DNA of 64,000 nucleotides from Phytopseudomonas seleniipraecipitans. GTDB taxonomy: Bacteria; Pseudomonadota; Gammaproteobacteria; Pseudomonadales; Pseudomonadaceae. Numbering within the stretch: the stretch's first letter is position 1; every line of letters begins with the position of its first letter. The stretch lies in assembly GCF_900102335.1 (NCBI RefSeq), contig NZ_FNBM01000001.1, forward strand, positions 434,001 to 498,000, given 5' to 3'. This document shows positions 27,373 through 35,800 of this stretch, in pieces. The translations under genes and the position numbers were made by a program. The notes under the pieces were generated by a model. The model had not been told where the DNA came from and did not search any database. It was given only the letters and a program-made list of their open reading frames with translations.

Positions 27373-28155
27373 ATGAGCGAAACAACCGATCTTCAACTGG
27401 CGCTGATCCAGAGCGACCTGGCCTGGCATGACCCCGAGGCCAATCGCGCGCACTTCGACACCCAACTGCAGCAGGCCGCGGGCGCCGATCTTGTGATCCT
27501 GCCGGAAATGTTCAGCACCGGGTTCTCCATGCAGTCGGCCGAGCTGGCCGAGCCGGAAGACGGCCCCACCAGCCGCTGGCTCAGCGAGCAGGCACAGCGC
27601 ATCGGCGCGGTGATCACCGGCAGCCTGATCATTCAGGCCGCCGATGGCAGCTATCGCAACCGCCTGCTATGGGCGCGACCCGATGGTTCGCTGGCACATT
27701 ACGACAAGCGCCACCTGTTCCGCATGGCCGGGGAGCATGAGCACTATGCCCCCGGTGAGCGGCAGGAGGTGTTCGAGGTCAAGGGCTGGCGAGTGCGACC
27801 ACTGATCTGCTACGACCTGCGTTTCCCGGTCTGGAGCCGTGATCCCCAGGGCACCGACCTGCTGCTCTACACCGCCAACTGGCCCGGGGCGCGACGCCTG
27901 CACTGGAACCGCTTGCTACCGGCGCGGGCGATCGAAAACCTCTGCTACGTGGCAGCGGTGAACCGCATCGGTGTGGACGGCAAGAGTCACCCCTACAGCG
28001 GCGACTCCCAGGTGCTGGATTTCCAGGGCGATAGCCTGCTCGATGCACACGACAAGCCCGGCGTGTTCCATCAGCGCCTGGATGGTGCCGCATTGGCTGC
28101 CTATCGCGAGCGTTTTCCTGCTTATCAGGATGCCGATCCGTTTGAGTTTCGCTGA
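27373..28155 (+). CDS. Omega-amidase, nitrilase superfamily (YafV type)
   Basis: It hydrolyses 2-oxoglutaramate or 2-oxosuccinamate to the dicarboxylic acid and ammonia. The 260-residue protein has the nitrilase triad: Glu45 (LPEMFSTGFSM), Lys112 (HYDKRHLFRMAGE) and Cys146 (PLICYDLRFPVW). GARRLHWNRLLPARAIENLCYVAAVNRIG and HPYSGDSQVLD are typical of the YafV/Nit2 group. It would clear the by-product of the upstream glutamine-using aminotransferase. GAGAGG lies 6 bases before the ATG. A REP pair separates the two genes, so they may be transcribed separately. Confidence 0.92.
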   Translation: MSETTDLQLALIQSDLAWHDPEANRAHFDTQLQQAAGADLVILPEMFSTGFSMQSAELAEPEDGPTSRWLSEQAQRIGAVITGSLIIQAADGSYRNRLLWARPDGSLAHYDKRHLFRMAGEHEHYAPGERQEVFEVKGWRVRPLICYDLRFPVWSRDPQGTDLLLYTANWPGARRLHWNRLLPARAIENLCYVAAVNRIGVDGKSHPYSGDSQVLDFQGDSLLDAHDKPGVFHQRLDGAALAAYRERFPAYQDADPFEFR

Positions 28156-28309
28156 GCGAGGGCAGCGGCAGCGAGCACCCGGGATGGCGGGCGATCATGA
28201 TTGAGCGGTGGACGGATGAAGCGTCGCTCGCTCTACAACGTTTGGGTGGGCCGGGCGGCGATCCGCTTTAGCCTTCCAAACCGGACATTTGCAGGATGGG
28301 GCGGGCCGC

Positions 28310-28393
28310 GTAGGTTGAGGTGCGAAGCAACGATACCCATCAGGCTTTGCAAGTAGCCTCTTGATGGGTATCGCTTCGCTCACGCCATCCTAC
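28310..28393. repeat. Palindromic repeat with TATCGCTTCGC arms
   Basis: Outer ends GTAGG and CCTAC enclose arms GCGAAGCAACGATACCCATC and GATGGGTATCGCTTCGC. The outer ends resemble the GTAGGGTGGAC family. It fills part of the 269-base gap between converging genes; nothing else is visible there. Confidence 0.65.
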
Positions 28394-28424
28394 GACGACG
28401 GTCGCTTTTACCTTATTGCTTTGC

Positions 28425-29372
28425 CTAGTACGCGCTGGCCTGGTTGAGCATGGTCACTTCGTCGTCGCTCAAGTGCAGGCGGGTGGCGGCAACCAGATCA
28501 GCTAGCTGCCGGCTCGACGTGGCACTGGCGATGGGCGCGGTGATGCTCGGGCGGGCGATCAGCCAGGCCAGGGCGACCTGGGCCGGTGTTGCGTCACGGG
28601 CGGCGGCGACCTCGTCGAGCGCCGAGAGGATAGTTACCCCGCGTTCGTCCATATAGCGCTCGACCATCCTGGCGCGGGCGCCGGTGATGTCGTCGCGGGT
28701 ACGGTACTTGCCGGTGAGAAAGCCGCTGGCCAGCGAGAAGTAGCTGATCACGCCGATGCCGAGTTCCTGCACCACCGGCTCCAAGTCTTCCTCATAGGTT
28801 TTGCGCTCATGCAAATTGTAGTGTGGCTGCAGGCTCTGGTAGTGCGGCACGCCGAGGCGCTGCGCCACCTGATGAGCTTCCCGCAGACGCTCGCCGCTGT
28901 AGTTGGAAGCGCCGATTACCCGCACCTTGCCCTGATCGATCAGGCGGGAGAAGGCGCCCAACGTTTCTTCCAATGGCGTATCGGCGTCGTCCTGGTGAGC
29001 CTGATAGAGGTCGATATAGTCGGTCTGCAAGCGCTTGAGCGAGTCTTCCACCGCTTTCTGAATGTAGGCCGCCTTGAGGCCTTTGTCGCCGTTGCCCATT
29101 TCCATGCCGACTTTAGTTGCCAGCACGATGCGCTCGCGCTTTCCGCTGCGCTTGAGCCACTTACCGATGATGGCTTCCGACTCGCCACCCTGGTGACCGG
29201 GTGCCCATGCCGAGTACATGTCGGCGGTGTCGATGAAGTCCAGGCCACTGTCGACGATGGCGTCGAGCATGGTGAAGGATTGCGCTTCATCCAGTGTCCA
29301 GCCGAATACGTTGCCGCCGAAGGCGATGGGCGAAACCTGCAGGCTGGATTGACCCAGAGTGCGTTTGGACAT
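28425..29372 (-). CDS. Aldo/keto reductase
   Basis: A 315-residue NADPH-dependent reductase with a TIM barrel. The tetrad is visible: Asp and Tyr in DFIDTADMYSAW, Lys in VLATKVGMEMG, and a DYIDLYQAHQDDADTPLEETL strand where the His appears as QAHQDD. RVIGASNYSGERL and the C-terminal TAPIASATSSRQLADLV cofactor segment are standard. It belongs to the YajO/general stress group by pattern; the substrate is unknown. AGGAG before ATG 29372 sets the start. It is downstream of the alcohol dehydrogenase gene but separated by a terminator-like hairpin. Confidence 0.9.
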   Translation of the reverse strand: MSKRTLGQSSLQVSPIAFGGNVFGWTLDEAQSFTMLDAIVDSGLDFIDTADMYSAWAPGHQGGESEAIIGKWLKRSGKRERIVLATKVGMEMGNGDKGLKAAYIQKAVEDSLKRLQTDYIDLYQAHQDDADTPLEETLGAFSRLIDQGKVRVIGASNYSGERLREAHQVAQRLGVPHYQSLQPHYNLHERKTYEEDLEPVVQELGIGVISYFSLASGFLTGKYRTRDDITGARARMVERYMDERGVTILSALDEVAAARDATPAQVALAWLIARPSITAPIASATSSRQLADLVAATRLHLSDDEVTMLNQASAY

Positions 29373-29464
29373 CGTGTGCTCCTCGAATGGATGGGGCGTC
29401 AGGCTGTGACCGCCTGAGCGCCAACGAGGTTCGACTGGCAAGTCCGTTGCCGCAGGCAAAACGA

Positions 29465-29501
29465 CACCGGCCCGGTTCGCGAGGGCGAAACCGGGCCGGT
29501 G
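29465..29501 (-). terminator. Terminator after the alcohol dehydrogenase gene
   Basis: A perfect 13-bp stem (CACCGGCCCGGTT with AACCGGGCCGGTG), followed on the minus strand by TCGTTTTGCC. It separates the adh and aldo/keto reductase genes. Confidence 0.7.
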
Positions 29502-29522
29502 GCTTGTTACGGTTGACGAGCG

Positions 29523-30587
29523 TTATGCGGCGTGTTCGTCCTTGGCCAGGGAGGCCATGTCGATCACGAAGCGGTACTTCACGTCACTCTTGAGCATGCG
29601 CTCGTAGGCTTCGTTGATGTTCTGGATATCGATCATCTCGATGTCCGAAACGATGCCGTGCTCGGCGCAGAAATCCAGCATCTCCTGGGTCTCGGCGATG
29701 CCGCCGATCAACGAGCCGGCCAGGCGGCGGCGCTTGAAAATCAGCCCGAATACTTCCGGCGACGGGTGCGGGGAGTCCGGTGCACCGACCAGGGTCATGG
29801 TGGCGTCGCGCTTGAGCAGTCCAAGGAAGGCGTCCAGGCTATGCGGCGCAGCAACGGTGTTGAGGATGAAGTCGAAGCTGTTTGCGTGGGCGGCCATCTC
29901 GTCGGCGTTCTTCGATACCACCACTTCGGCAGCGCCGAGGCGCAGGGCGTCTTCGCGCTTGTTCGGCGAGGTGGTGAACAGCACCACGTGAGCGCCCATG
30001 GCGGCGGCGATCTTCACGGCCATGTGGCCTAGGCCACCGAGGCCGACAATGCCTACCTTGTCGCCGGGCTGCACATTCCACTGGCGCAGCGGCGAGTAGG
30101 TAGTGATGCCGGCGCACAGCAGCGGCGCGACGGCGGCCAGGTTGTCGGTGTGGCTGATGCGCAGGACGAATTTCTGGTCGACGACGATGTTGTCGGAGTA
30201 GCCACCAAAGGTGTTCTCGCCACCGAATACCGGGCCGTTGTAGGTGCCGGTGAAGCCGTTCTCGCAGTACTGCTCCAGCCCCTCGGAGCAGGAAGGGCAG
30301 CTCTGGCAGCTGTCGACCATGCAGCCGACGCCGGCCAGGTCTCCGACCTTGAAGCCGGTCACGTCACTGCCTACTGCGGTGACCTTGCCGACGATCTCGT
30401 GGCCCGGTACCGACGGATAGAGGGTGTTCTTCCATTCGTTGCGCGCGGTGTGCAGGTCGGAGTGGCAGACGCCGCAATAAAGGATGTCGATCTGTACGTC
30501 ATGGGCACCGACGGCGCGGCGCTCGAAGCGATAGGGCGCGAGAGGTTTGCTGGAGTCCTTGGCGGCGTAGCCGAGAATAGTGGTCAT
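29523..30587 (-). CDS. Zinc-dependent NAD(P) alcohol dehydrogenase (YahK/CAD type)
   Basis: A 354-residue medium-chain dehydrogenase that interconverts aldehydes and alcohols. Catalytic zinc: Cys in YCGVCHSDLH and the GHEIVGKV His-Glu. Structural zinc: the four-Cys lobe DSCQSCPSCSEGLEQYC. Cofactor motif: VGIVGLGGLGHMAVKIA. LMM-type C-terminus: YRFVIDMASL. The pattern matches the YahK/cinnamyl-alcohol group with broad aldehyde reductase activity. AGGAA lies 7 bases before ATG 30587. It stands upstream of, and separate from, the aldo/keto reductase gene. Confidence 0.93.
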   Translation of the reverse strand: MTTILGYAAKDSSKPLAPYRFERRAVGAHDVQIDILYCGVCHSDLHTARNEWKNTLYPSVPGHEIVGKVTAVGSDVTGFKVGDLAGVGCMVDSCQSCPSCSEGLEQYCENGFTGTYNGPVFGGENTFGGYSDNIVVDQKFVLRISHTDNLAAVAPLLCAGITTYSPLRQWNVQPGDKVGIVGLGGLGHMAVKIAAAMGAHVVLFTTSPNKREDALRLGAAEVVVSKNADEMAAHANSFDFILNTVAAPHSLDAFLGLLKRDATMTLVGAPDSPHPSPEVFGLIFKRRRLAGSLIGGIAETQEMLDFCAEHGIVSDIEMIDIQNINEAYERMLKSDVKYRFVIDMASLAKDEHAA

Positions 30588-30750
30588 GGGCAATTCCTGT
30601 CGTGTGCAAGGCGGCACTGGCGGCCGCTGGGGATGTTAAGCGTAGTGCAGAGTGGGCGACGACCGATTGCACAATCCTGCTGCGCTCTGTCCCGATCCTC
30701 CACCGATACTTCCTCAAGCTTTGCGTCGGCGGGGCCAGAGACGCGCTTCA

Positions 30751-30881
30751 GATCGTTCCTCACGCTCCGCGTGGCACCGCCTTTTCAGGGCGCTCTGCGT
30801 CCGGTTTCCGGCAGGCCACACGCTGCGGATCAGGGCGCGGAGCGCCCAAGGCCGCGTTACCACGCGGAGCGTGGGAACGAT
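30751..30881. repeat. 131-bp palindromic repeat, GATCGTTCC family, copy 2
   Basis: It begins GATCGTTCCTCACGCTCCGC and ends CACGCGGAGCGTGGGAACGATC, with an inner pair GGCGCTCTGCGTCC and GGCGCGGAGCGCCC. It fills half of the 301-base adh/LysR gap. Confidence 0.8.
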
Positions 30882-30888
30882 CAACTGG

Positions 30889-31767
30889 CTATCGGCTGTT
30901 GAGGCGATCACGCAGCAACGGGGTGAGTTGATCGAACAGTGTCTGTACCGAGCGCAGGGCCAGGCAGTCCGGGCGGGTCAGCAGCCACAGGTCGGTGTCG
31001 CAATCGACCAGCGCTTCGCTGAGGCGTTCCACGCCGTCCAGGCTGTGGGCCATGAAGTCGGGCAGGGCGGCGATGCCGAGGCCCGCCTGCACCAGTGTGG
31101 CCACCGCCGACATGCTGCTGCAGCGGTAGCGCGGCACCAGGCTGGGGTAGACCTGGTGCCGCCATGCCACGGTGATGTGGTCGGGCATCGAATCGTCCGG
31201 CGCGATCCAGGGCGCTGATGTGGGCGCCTGCAGGAACAGTTCACGGTGCTCGGGGCGCCCATAGATGTAATAGGCGGTGTGCCCGAGCTGGCGGCCAACC
31301 AGATACTCGGGCGGGGCGTTGGACAGGCGCAGGGCGATGTCGGCGTCACGGCGGCTGAGGTTGGCGAAGGTATTGGTAGTCGCCAGTTCCAGCGACAGTG
31401 CCGGGTAACGGGGCATCAGATCGGCCAGGCTGGGCAGCAGCAAATTTTGTAATACCGCGTCGGTGCAGGTCAGGCGTACCGTTCCGCTAAGCACCTTCTC
31501 GCCATGCTGCATGGCAATGCGCGCGGCATCCAGCGCCTGCTCGGCGCGTTCCGCCTGTTCGGCCAGGGCCTGAGCGCTCTGAGTCGGCATGTAGCCTCGA
31601 CGGCTCTTTTCAAACAACGCGACGCCGAGGCTGGCCTCCAGCTTGCGGATCGCGCGGAACACCGTGGAGACGTCCACATGCAGCTGTTCGGCAGCTCTTG
31701 CCAGGGAGCGCCCGCGGACCAGAGCGAGCACCAGGGCGAGGTCGGCATGGCTGATCTGATAGTGCAT
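30889..31767 (-). CDS. LysR-family regulator divergent from the polyamine cluster
   Basis: A 292-residue regulator: helix-turn-helix MHYQISHADLALVLALVRGRSLARAAEQLHVDVSTVFRAIRKLEASLGVALFEKSRRGY, then an effector domain ending in ALPDFMAHSLDG and DLWLLTRPDC. An ATG at 31779 would add four residues. It is transcribed away from the gamma-glutamylpolyamine synthetase gene over a 168-base spacer, the usual geometry for a LysR protein acting on its neighbour. Polyamine control is inferred only from position. Confidence 0.88.
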   Translation of the reverse strand: MHYQISHADLALVLALVRGRSLARAAEQLHVDVSTVFRAIRKLEASLGVALFEKSRRGYMPTQSAQALAEQAERAEQALDAARIAMQHGEKVLSGTVRLTCTDAVLQNLLLPSLADLMPRYPALSLELATTNTFANLSRRDADIALRLSNAPPEYLVGRQLGHTAYYIYGRPEHRELFLQAPTSAPWIAPDDSMPDHITVAWRHQVYPSLVPRYRCSSMSAVATLVQAGLGIAALPDFMAHSLDGVERLSEALVDCDTDLWLLTRPDCLALRSVQTLFDQLTPLLRDRLNSR

Positions 31768-31935
31768 CGATGCAATCATGAATTGTCTGAATGCCAGTAT
31801 CGGTTGCGTATGCGCCCACTTATACTCAGGGCGTTGCCTTGAATCAAATCCGCCTTGCGGATACCCAGAATAATGAGGCGCCAGGCTCGTGAGATGTCTT
31901 CCGCGGGCGCGCCGAACTAAAAGGAATGTTTTTCC

Positions 31936-33318
31936 ATGACTTCGGTAACCCCCCGTGTCGTCCAGCTCAACGAGGCGAACACCTTTCTCAAGGATCATCC
32001 GGAGATCCAGTACGTCGACCTGCTGATCACCGACATGAACGGCATCGTGCGCGGCAAGCGCGTCGAGCGTGCCAGCCTGCACAAGGTGTATGAAAAAGGC
32101 ATCAACCTGCCGGCCTCGCTGTTCGCCCTGGACATCAACGGCTCGACCGTGGAAAGCACTGGCCTGGGCCTGGACATCGGCGACTCCGACCGCATCTGCT
32201 ACCCGATCCCCGACACCCTGTGCAAAGAGCCCTGGCAGAAGCGCCCAACCGCGCAGTTGCTGATGACCATGCACGAGCTGGACGGCAAGCCGTTCTTCGC
32301 CGACCCGCGTGAAGTGCTGCGCCAGGTGGTGGAGAAGTTTGACGAGCTGGGCCTGACCATCTGCGCGGCCTTCGAGCTGGAGTTCTACCTGATCGACCAG
32401 GAGAACGTGAACGGTCGTCCGCAGCCACCGCGTTCGCCAATCTCCGGCAAGCGGCCAATTTCCACGCAGGTCTACCTGATCGATGACCTCGACGAATACG
32501 TCGACTGCCTGCAGGACATGCTCGAAGCCGCCAAGGAGCAGGACCTGCCGGCCGACGCCATCGTCAAGGAAAGCGCCCCGGCGCAGTTCGAGGTCAACCT
32601 GCACCACGTCGAAGACGCCATCAAGGCCTGCGACTATGCCGTGCTGCTCAAGCGCCTGATCAAGAACATCGCCTACGACCATGAAATGGACTCGACCTTC
32701 ATGGCCAAGCCCTATCCGGGCCAGGCGGGCAACGGTCTGCATGTGCACATCTCGCTGCTCGACAAGAAGACCGGCGAGAACATTTTCGCCACGGATGATC
32801 CGGAGCAGCATGCGCCGTTGCGTAATGCCATTGCCGGCATCCTCGACACCATGCCCGCGTCGATGGCCTTCCTGTGCCCGAACGTCAACTCGTACCGCCG
32901 TTTCGGCGCGCAGTTCTACGTGCCTAACGCGCCGAGCTGGGGCCTGGACAACCGCACGGTCGCCGTTCGTGTGCCGACCGGCAGCAGCGATGCTATCCGT
33001 ATCGAGCATCGCGTGGCCGGCGCCGACGCCAACCCGTACCTGATGATGGCGTCGATCCTTGCCGGCATTCACCACGGCCTGACCAACAAGCTGGAGCCGG
33101 GCGAGCCGATCGAAGGCAACTCCTACGAGCAGCTGGAGCAGAGCCTGCCCAACAACCTGCGTGATGCGCTGCGTCAGCTGGACGACAGCGAAGTGATGAA
33201 CAAGTACATCAGCCCTGCCTACATCGACATCTTCGTCGCCTGTAAGGAAGCGGAAATGCACGAGTTCGAAACGACCATTTCCGACCTCGAATACAACTGG
33301 TACCTGCATACGGTCTGA
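31936..33318 (+). CDS. puuA: Gamma-glutamylputrescine/polyamine synthetase (PuuA/PauA type)
   Basis: It joins glutamate to a polyamine amino group at the cost of ATP, the first step of gamma-glutamylated polyamine breakdown. The 460-residue protein is of the glutamine synthetase fold: ICAAFELEFYLID, QFEVNLHHVEDAIKACDYAVLLKRLIKNIA, FMAKPYPGQAGNGLHVHISL, and VPTGSSDAIRIEHRVAGADANPYLMMASILAG. Absence of the adenylylation-site loop and the PYPGQAGNG signature separate it from GlnA. AAGGAATG lies 8 bases before the ATG. It heads a set with an FAD oxidase, a glutamyl hydrolase and a permease. Confidence 0.93.
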   Translation: MTSVTPRVVQLNEANTFLKDHPEIQYVDLLITDMNGIVRGKRVERASLHKVYEKGINLPASLFALDINGSTVESTGLGLDIGDSDRICYPIPDTLCKEPWQKRPTAQLLMTMHELDGKPFFADPREVLRQVVEKFDELGLTICAAFELEFYLIDQENVNGRPQPPRSPISGKRPISTQVYLIDDLDEYVDCLQDMLEAAKEQDLPADAIVKESAPAQFEVNLHHVEDAIKACDYAVLLKRLIKNIAYDHEMDSTFMAKPYPGQAGNGLHVHISLLDKKTGENIFATDDPEQHAPLRNAIAGILDTMPASMAFLCPNVNSYRRFGAQFYVPNAPSWGLDNRTVAVRVPTGSSDAIRIEHRVAGADANPYLMMASILAGIHHGLTNKLEPGEPIEGNSYEQLEQSLPNNLRDALRQLDDSEVMNKYISPAYIDIFVACKEAEMHEFETTISDLEYNWYLHTV

Positions 33319-33393
33319 TGGCCGAAAAGTACGTCGAGACCCGACCTGTCGGGCTCTTGAAGATTTGGCGCATTGCAGGTTAGGGAGTTGCAC

Positions 33394-34671
33394 ATGACTC
33401 AACACGTCGACAGTTACTACGCCGCCTCGCGCAACCCGCGGGTCGATTACCCCACGCTCGGCGAATCGGTCGAGACGGATGTCTGCGTCATCGGCGCCGG
33501 CTATACCGGCCTGTCCACGGCGCTGTTTCTGCTGGAAAACGGTTTTCGGGTGACCGTGCTGGAGGCCGCCAAGGTCGGTTTCGGTGCCTCGGGTCGTAAT
33601 GGTGGGCAGATCGTCAACAGCTACAGCCGCGATATCGACGTCATCGAAAAGCAGGTCGGCGCGCGCCAGGCGCAGCTGCTCGGCGAGATGGCCTTCGAAG
33701 GTGGGCGCATCATTCGCGAGCGGGTCGCCAAGTACAACATCCAGTGCGACCTGAAAGATGGCGGCGTATTCGCTGCCATCACCCCCAAGCAACTGGGCCA
33801 TCTGGAAGCGCAGAAGAAACTCTGGGAGCGCTACGGCCACACCCAACTGGAGCTGATGGACGAACGACGCATCCGCGAAGTGGTTGGCACTGACCGTTAC
33901 ATAGGCGGCATGCTGGACATGAGCGGTGGCCATATCCATCCGCTCAACCTCGCTCTTGGTGAAGCCGCAGCGGTGGCTTCCCTGGGCGGCGCGATCTACG
34001 AGCAGAGCCCGGCAACCCGTATCGACCGTGGCCCGCAGCCCGTGGTGCACACGCCGAACGGGCAGGTTAAGGCCAAGTTCGTGGTGGTGGCGGGTAACGC
34101 CTACCTGGGCGGACTGATGCCGGAATTGGCTGCCAAGTCGATGCCATGCGGCACGCAGGTACTGACCACCGAGCCGCTGTCGGACGAGATGGCGCACAGT
34201 CTGCTTCCCCAGGATTACTGCGTGGAAGACTGCAATTACCTGCTCGATTACTACCGCCTGAGCGCCGACAAGCGCCTGATCTATGGCGGCGGCGTCGTCT
34301 ATGGCGCGCGTGATCCTGCAGACATCGAAGCGGTCATCCGCCCCAAGCTGCTCAAGACCTTCCCGCAGCTCAAGGACGTGAAGATCGATTACACCTGGAC
34401 GGGCAACTTCCTGCTGACCCTGTCGCGTCTGCCGCAGGTGGGTCGCATCGGCGACAACATCTATTACTCCCAGGGCTGTAGCGGCCACGGCGTGACTTAC
34501 ACGCACCTTGCCGGCAAGGTGCTGGCCGAGGCGTTGCGCGGCCAGGCCGAGCGTTTTGACGCCTTCGCCGGCCTGCCGCATTACCCGTTCCCGGGTGGGC
34601 AGTTGCTGCGGGTGCCGTTCAGCGCTCTGGGCGCCGCGTACTACCAGCTGCGTGATCGCCTGGGGATTTAG
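33394..34671 (+). CDS. puuB: FAD-dependent gamma-glutamylputrescine oxidoreductase (PuuB/PauB type)
   Basis: It oxidises the gamma-glutamylated polyamine to the aldehyde with release of peroxide and ammonia. The 425-residue DAO-family protein has DVCVIGAGYTGLSTALFLLENGF (FAD Rossmann motif), GFGASGRNGGQIVNSYS, VVVAGNAYLGGLMPEL, and the C-terminal GCSGHGVTYTHLAGKVLAEAL. It follows the synthetase by 75 bases that contain a small CCCGAC/GTCGGG hairpin. ATG 33394 has AGGGA 7 bases upstream. No aldehyde dehydrogenase gene for the next step is in the cluster. Confidence 0.92.
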   Translation: MTQHVDSYYAASRNPRVDYPTLGESVETDVCVIGAGYTGLSTALFLLENGFRVTVLEAAKVGFGASGRNGGQIVNSYSRDIDVIEKQVGARQAQLLGEMAFEGGRIIRERVAKYNIQCDLKDGGVFAAITPKQLGHLEAQKKLWERYGHTQLELMDERRIREVVGTDRYIGGMLDMSGGHIHPLNLALGEAAAVASLGGAIYEQSPATRIDRGPQPVVHTPNGQVKAKFVVVAGNAYLGGLMPELAAKSMPCGTQVLTTEPLSDEMAHSLLPQDYCVEDCNYLLDYYRLSADKRLIYGGGVVYGARDPADIEAVIRPKLLKTFPQLKDVKIDYTWTGNFLLTLSRLPQVGRIGDNIYYSQGCSGHGVTYTHLAGKVLAEALRGQAERFDAFAGLPHYPFPGGQLLRVPFSALGAAYYQLRDRLGI

Positions 34672-34693
34672 CCTGTTGGTGGGAGGCGCTTTC

Positions 34694-34789
34694 GTAGGGT
34701 GGACAACGCTCTTTTTGTCCACCGTTGCAAGGGTGAACGGATCGGGGCGCGTAGGTGAAGCGTTAGCTACGCGCCCCGGCCCACCCTAC
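34694..34789. repeat. GTAGGGTGGAC palindrome, copy between puuB and puuD
   Basis: Outer arms GTAGGGTGGAC and GGCCCACCCTAC; inner arms CGGGGCGCGTAG and CTACGCGCCCCG. Related to the element at 19801-19877. It splits the polyamine gene set. Confidence 0.8.
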
Positions 34790-34877
34790 GTAGCGCCCAA
34801 TTTGTCGTTCTATCCCGAGCTTCACGAGCCGCTACAGGTTCGTGAACAGGCTTCAAGTCACATTGCGGAGAGTCAAC

Positions 34878-35633
34878 ATGTCCCGTATGCCTCTGATCGG
34901 CGTTACTGCCTGCCGGCAGCAACTTGGTAAATATGATTCGCATACCGTCGGCGACAAGTACGTCGAGGCGGCGGCCTATGCCGGCCTGCCGCTGGTGCTG
35001 CCGGCGCGCAGCACGCCGAGTGACCCGCATCAGTTGCTCGAGCAACTGGACGGCATCCTGTTCACCGGCTCGCCTTCCAATGTCGAACCGCGCCATTATC
35101 AGGGCGCGCCTAGCCTGGAAGGCACCCAGCACGACCCGCGCCGCGACGCCAACACCTTGCCGCTGCTGCGTCTGGCAATCGACAAGGGTGTGCCGGTGTT
35201 CTGCATCTGCCGCGGCTTCCAAGAACTCAACGTGACGCTGGGTGGCACCCTGCATCAGCGCGTGCAGGAACTGCCGGGCTATCTCGACCACCGTGAGCCG
35301 CAGCGCGACTCGGTAGCCGAGCAGTACGCGCCGCAGCACGCAGTTACCGTGCAGCCGGGCGGCGTGTTCGAGCGTATCGGGCTACCGGCGCAGTTCGAGG
35401 TCAACTCGCTACACAGCCAGGGCATCGACCGCCTGGCCGAGCGCCTGCGTATCGAAGCTAAGGCGCCGGACGGTCTGGTGGAGGCAGTGTCGATTCCAGA
35501 CGCACCCGGCTTCCTGATCGGTGTGCAGTGGCACCCTGAGTGGCGCTTCACCGAGAACCCGGAGTCGCTGGCGCTGTTCCAGGCGTTTCGCGATGCCTGC
35601 CAGGCCTATGCCGAGAAGCGCCAGCGGGATTGA
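34878..35633 (+). CDS. puuD: Gamma-glutamyl-gamma-aminobutyrate hydrolase (PuuD type)
   Basis: It frees GABA or the related amino acid from its gamma-glutamyl conjugate, the last step of the glutamylated pathway. The 251-residue class I glutamine amidotransferase-like protein has nucleophile Cys111 in FCICRGFQELNVTLGGTLHQ and His-Glu in GVQWHPEWR; SLHSQGIDRLAERLRIEA and DGLVEAVSIP are typical of this group. CGGAGAG before ATG 34878 sets the start. It follows puuB after a palindromic repeat. Confidence 0.93.
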   Translation: MSRMPLIGVTACRQQLGKYDSHTVGDKYVEAAAYAGLPLVLPARSTPSDPHQLLEQLDGILFTGSPSNVEPRHYQGAPSLEGTQHDPRRDANTLPLLRLAIDKGVPVFCICRGFQELNVTLGGTLHQRVQELPGYLDHREPQRDSVAEQYAPQHAVTVQPGGVFERIGLPAQFEVNSLHSQGIDRLAERLRIEAKAPDGLVEAVSIPDAPGFLIGVQWHPEWRFTENPESLALFQAFRDACQAYAEKRQRD

Positions 35634-35800
35634 TCGCTGGCGTTGCCTCCGGTGCAAGAGGACGTGCTGATGGACCATCACGGCGGCTCCATGCGCTCTG
35701 CGATGCGTCGCACCTTTCACTGGCAAACACGCTGAGTGCGCCCTGAGCCCCGCGCGGTTCGGGGCGCTCTGACGAACAATTACAACGATGGCAGAGGCTT

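Noticed and set aside
33336..33357. A terminator between puuA and puuB
   Set aside because: The CCCGAC/GTCGGG hairpin has a two-base loop at most and no T-run, and the genes should be co-expressed.
31780..34722. The upstream part of a 1277-codon minus-strand frame that ends in the LysR gene
   Set aside because: It runs antisense through puuA and puuB and has no domain of its own. Only the last 292 codons match a real protein.
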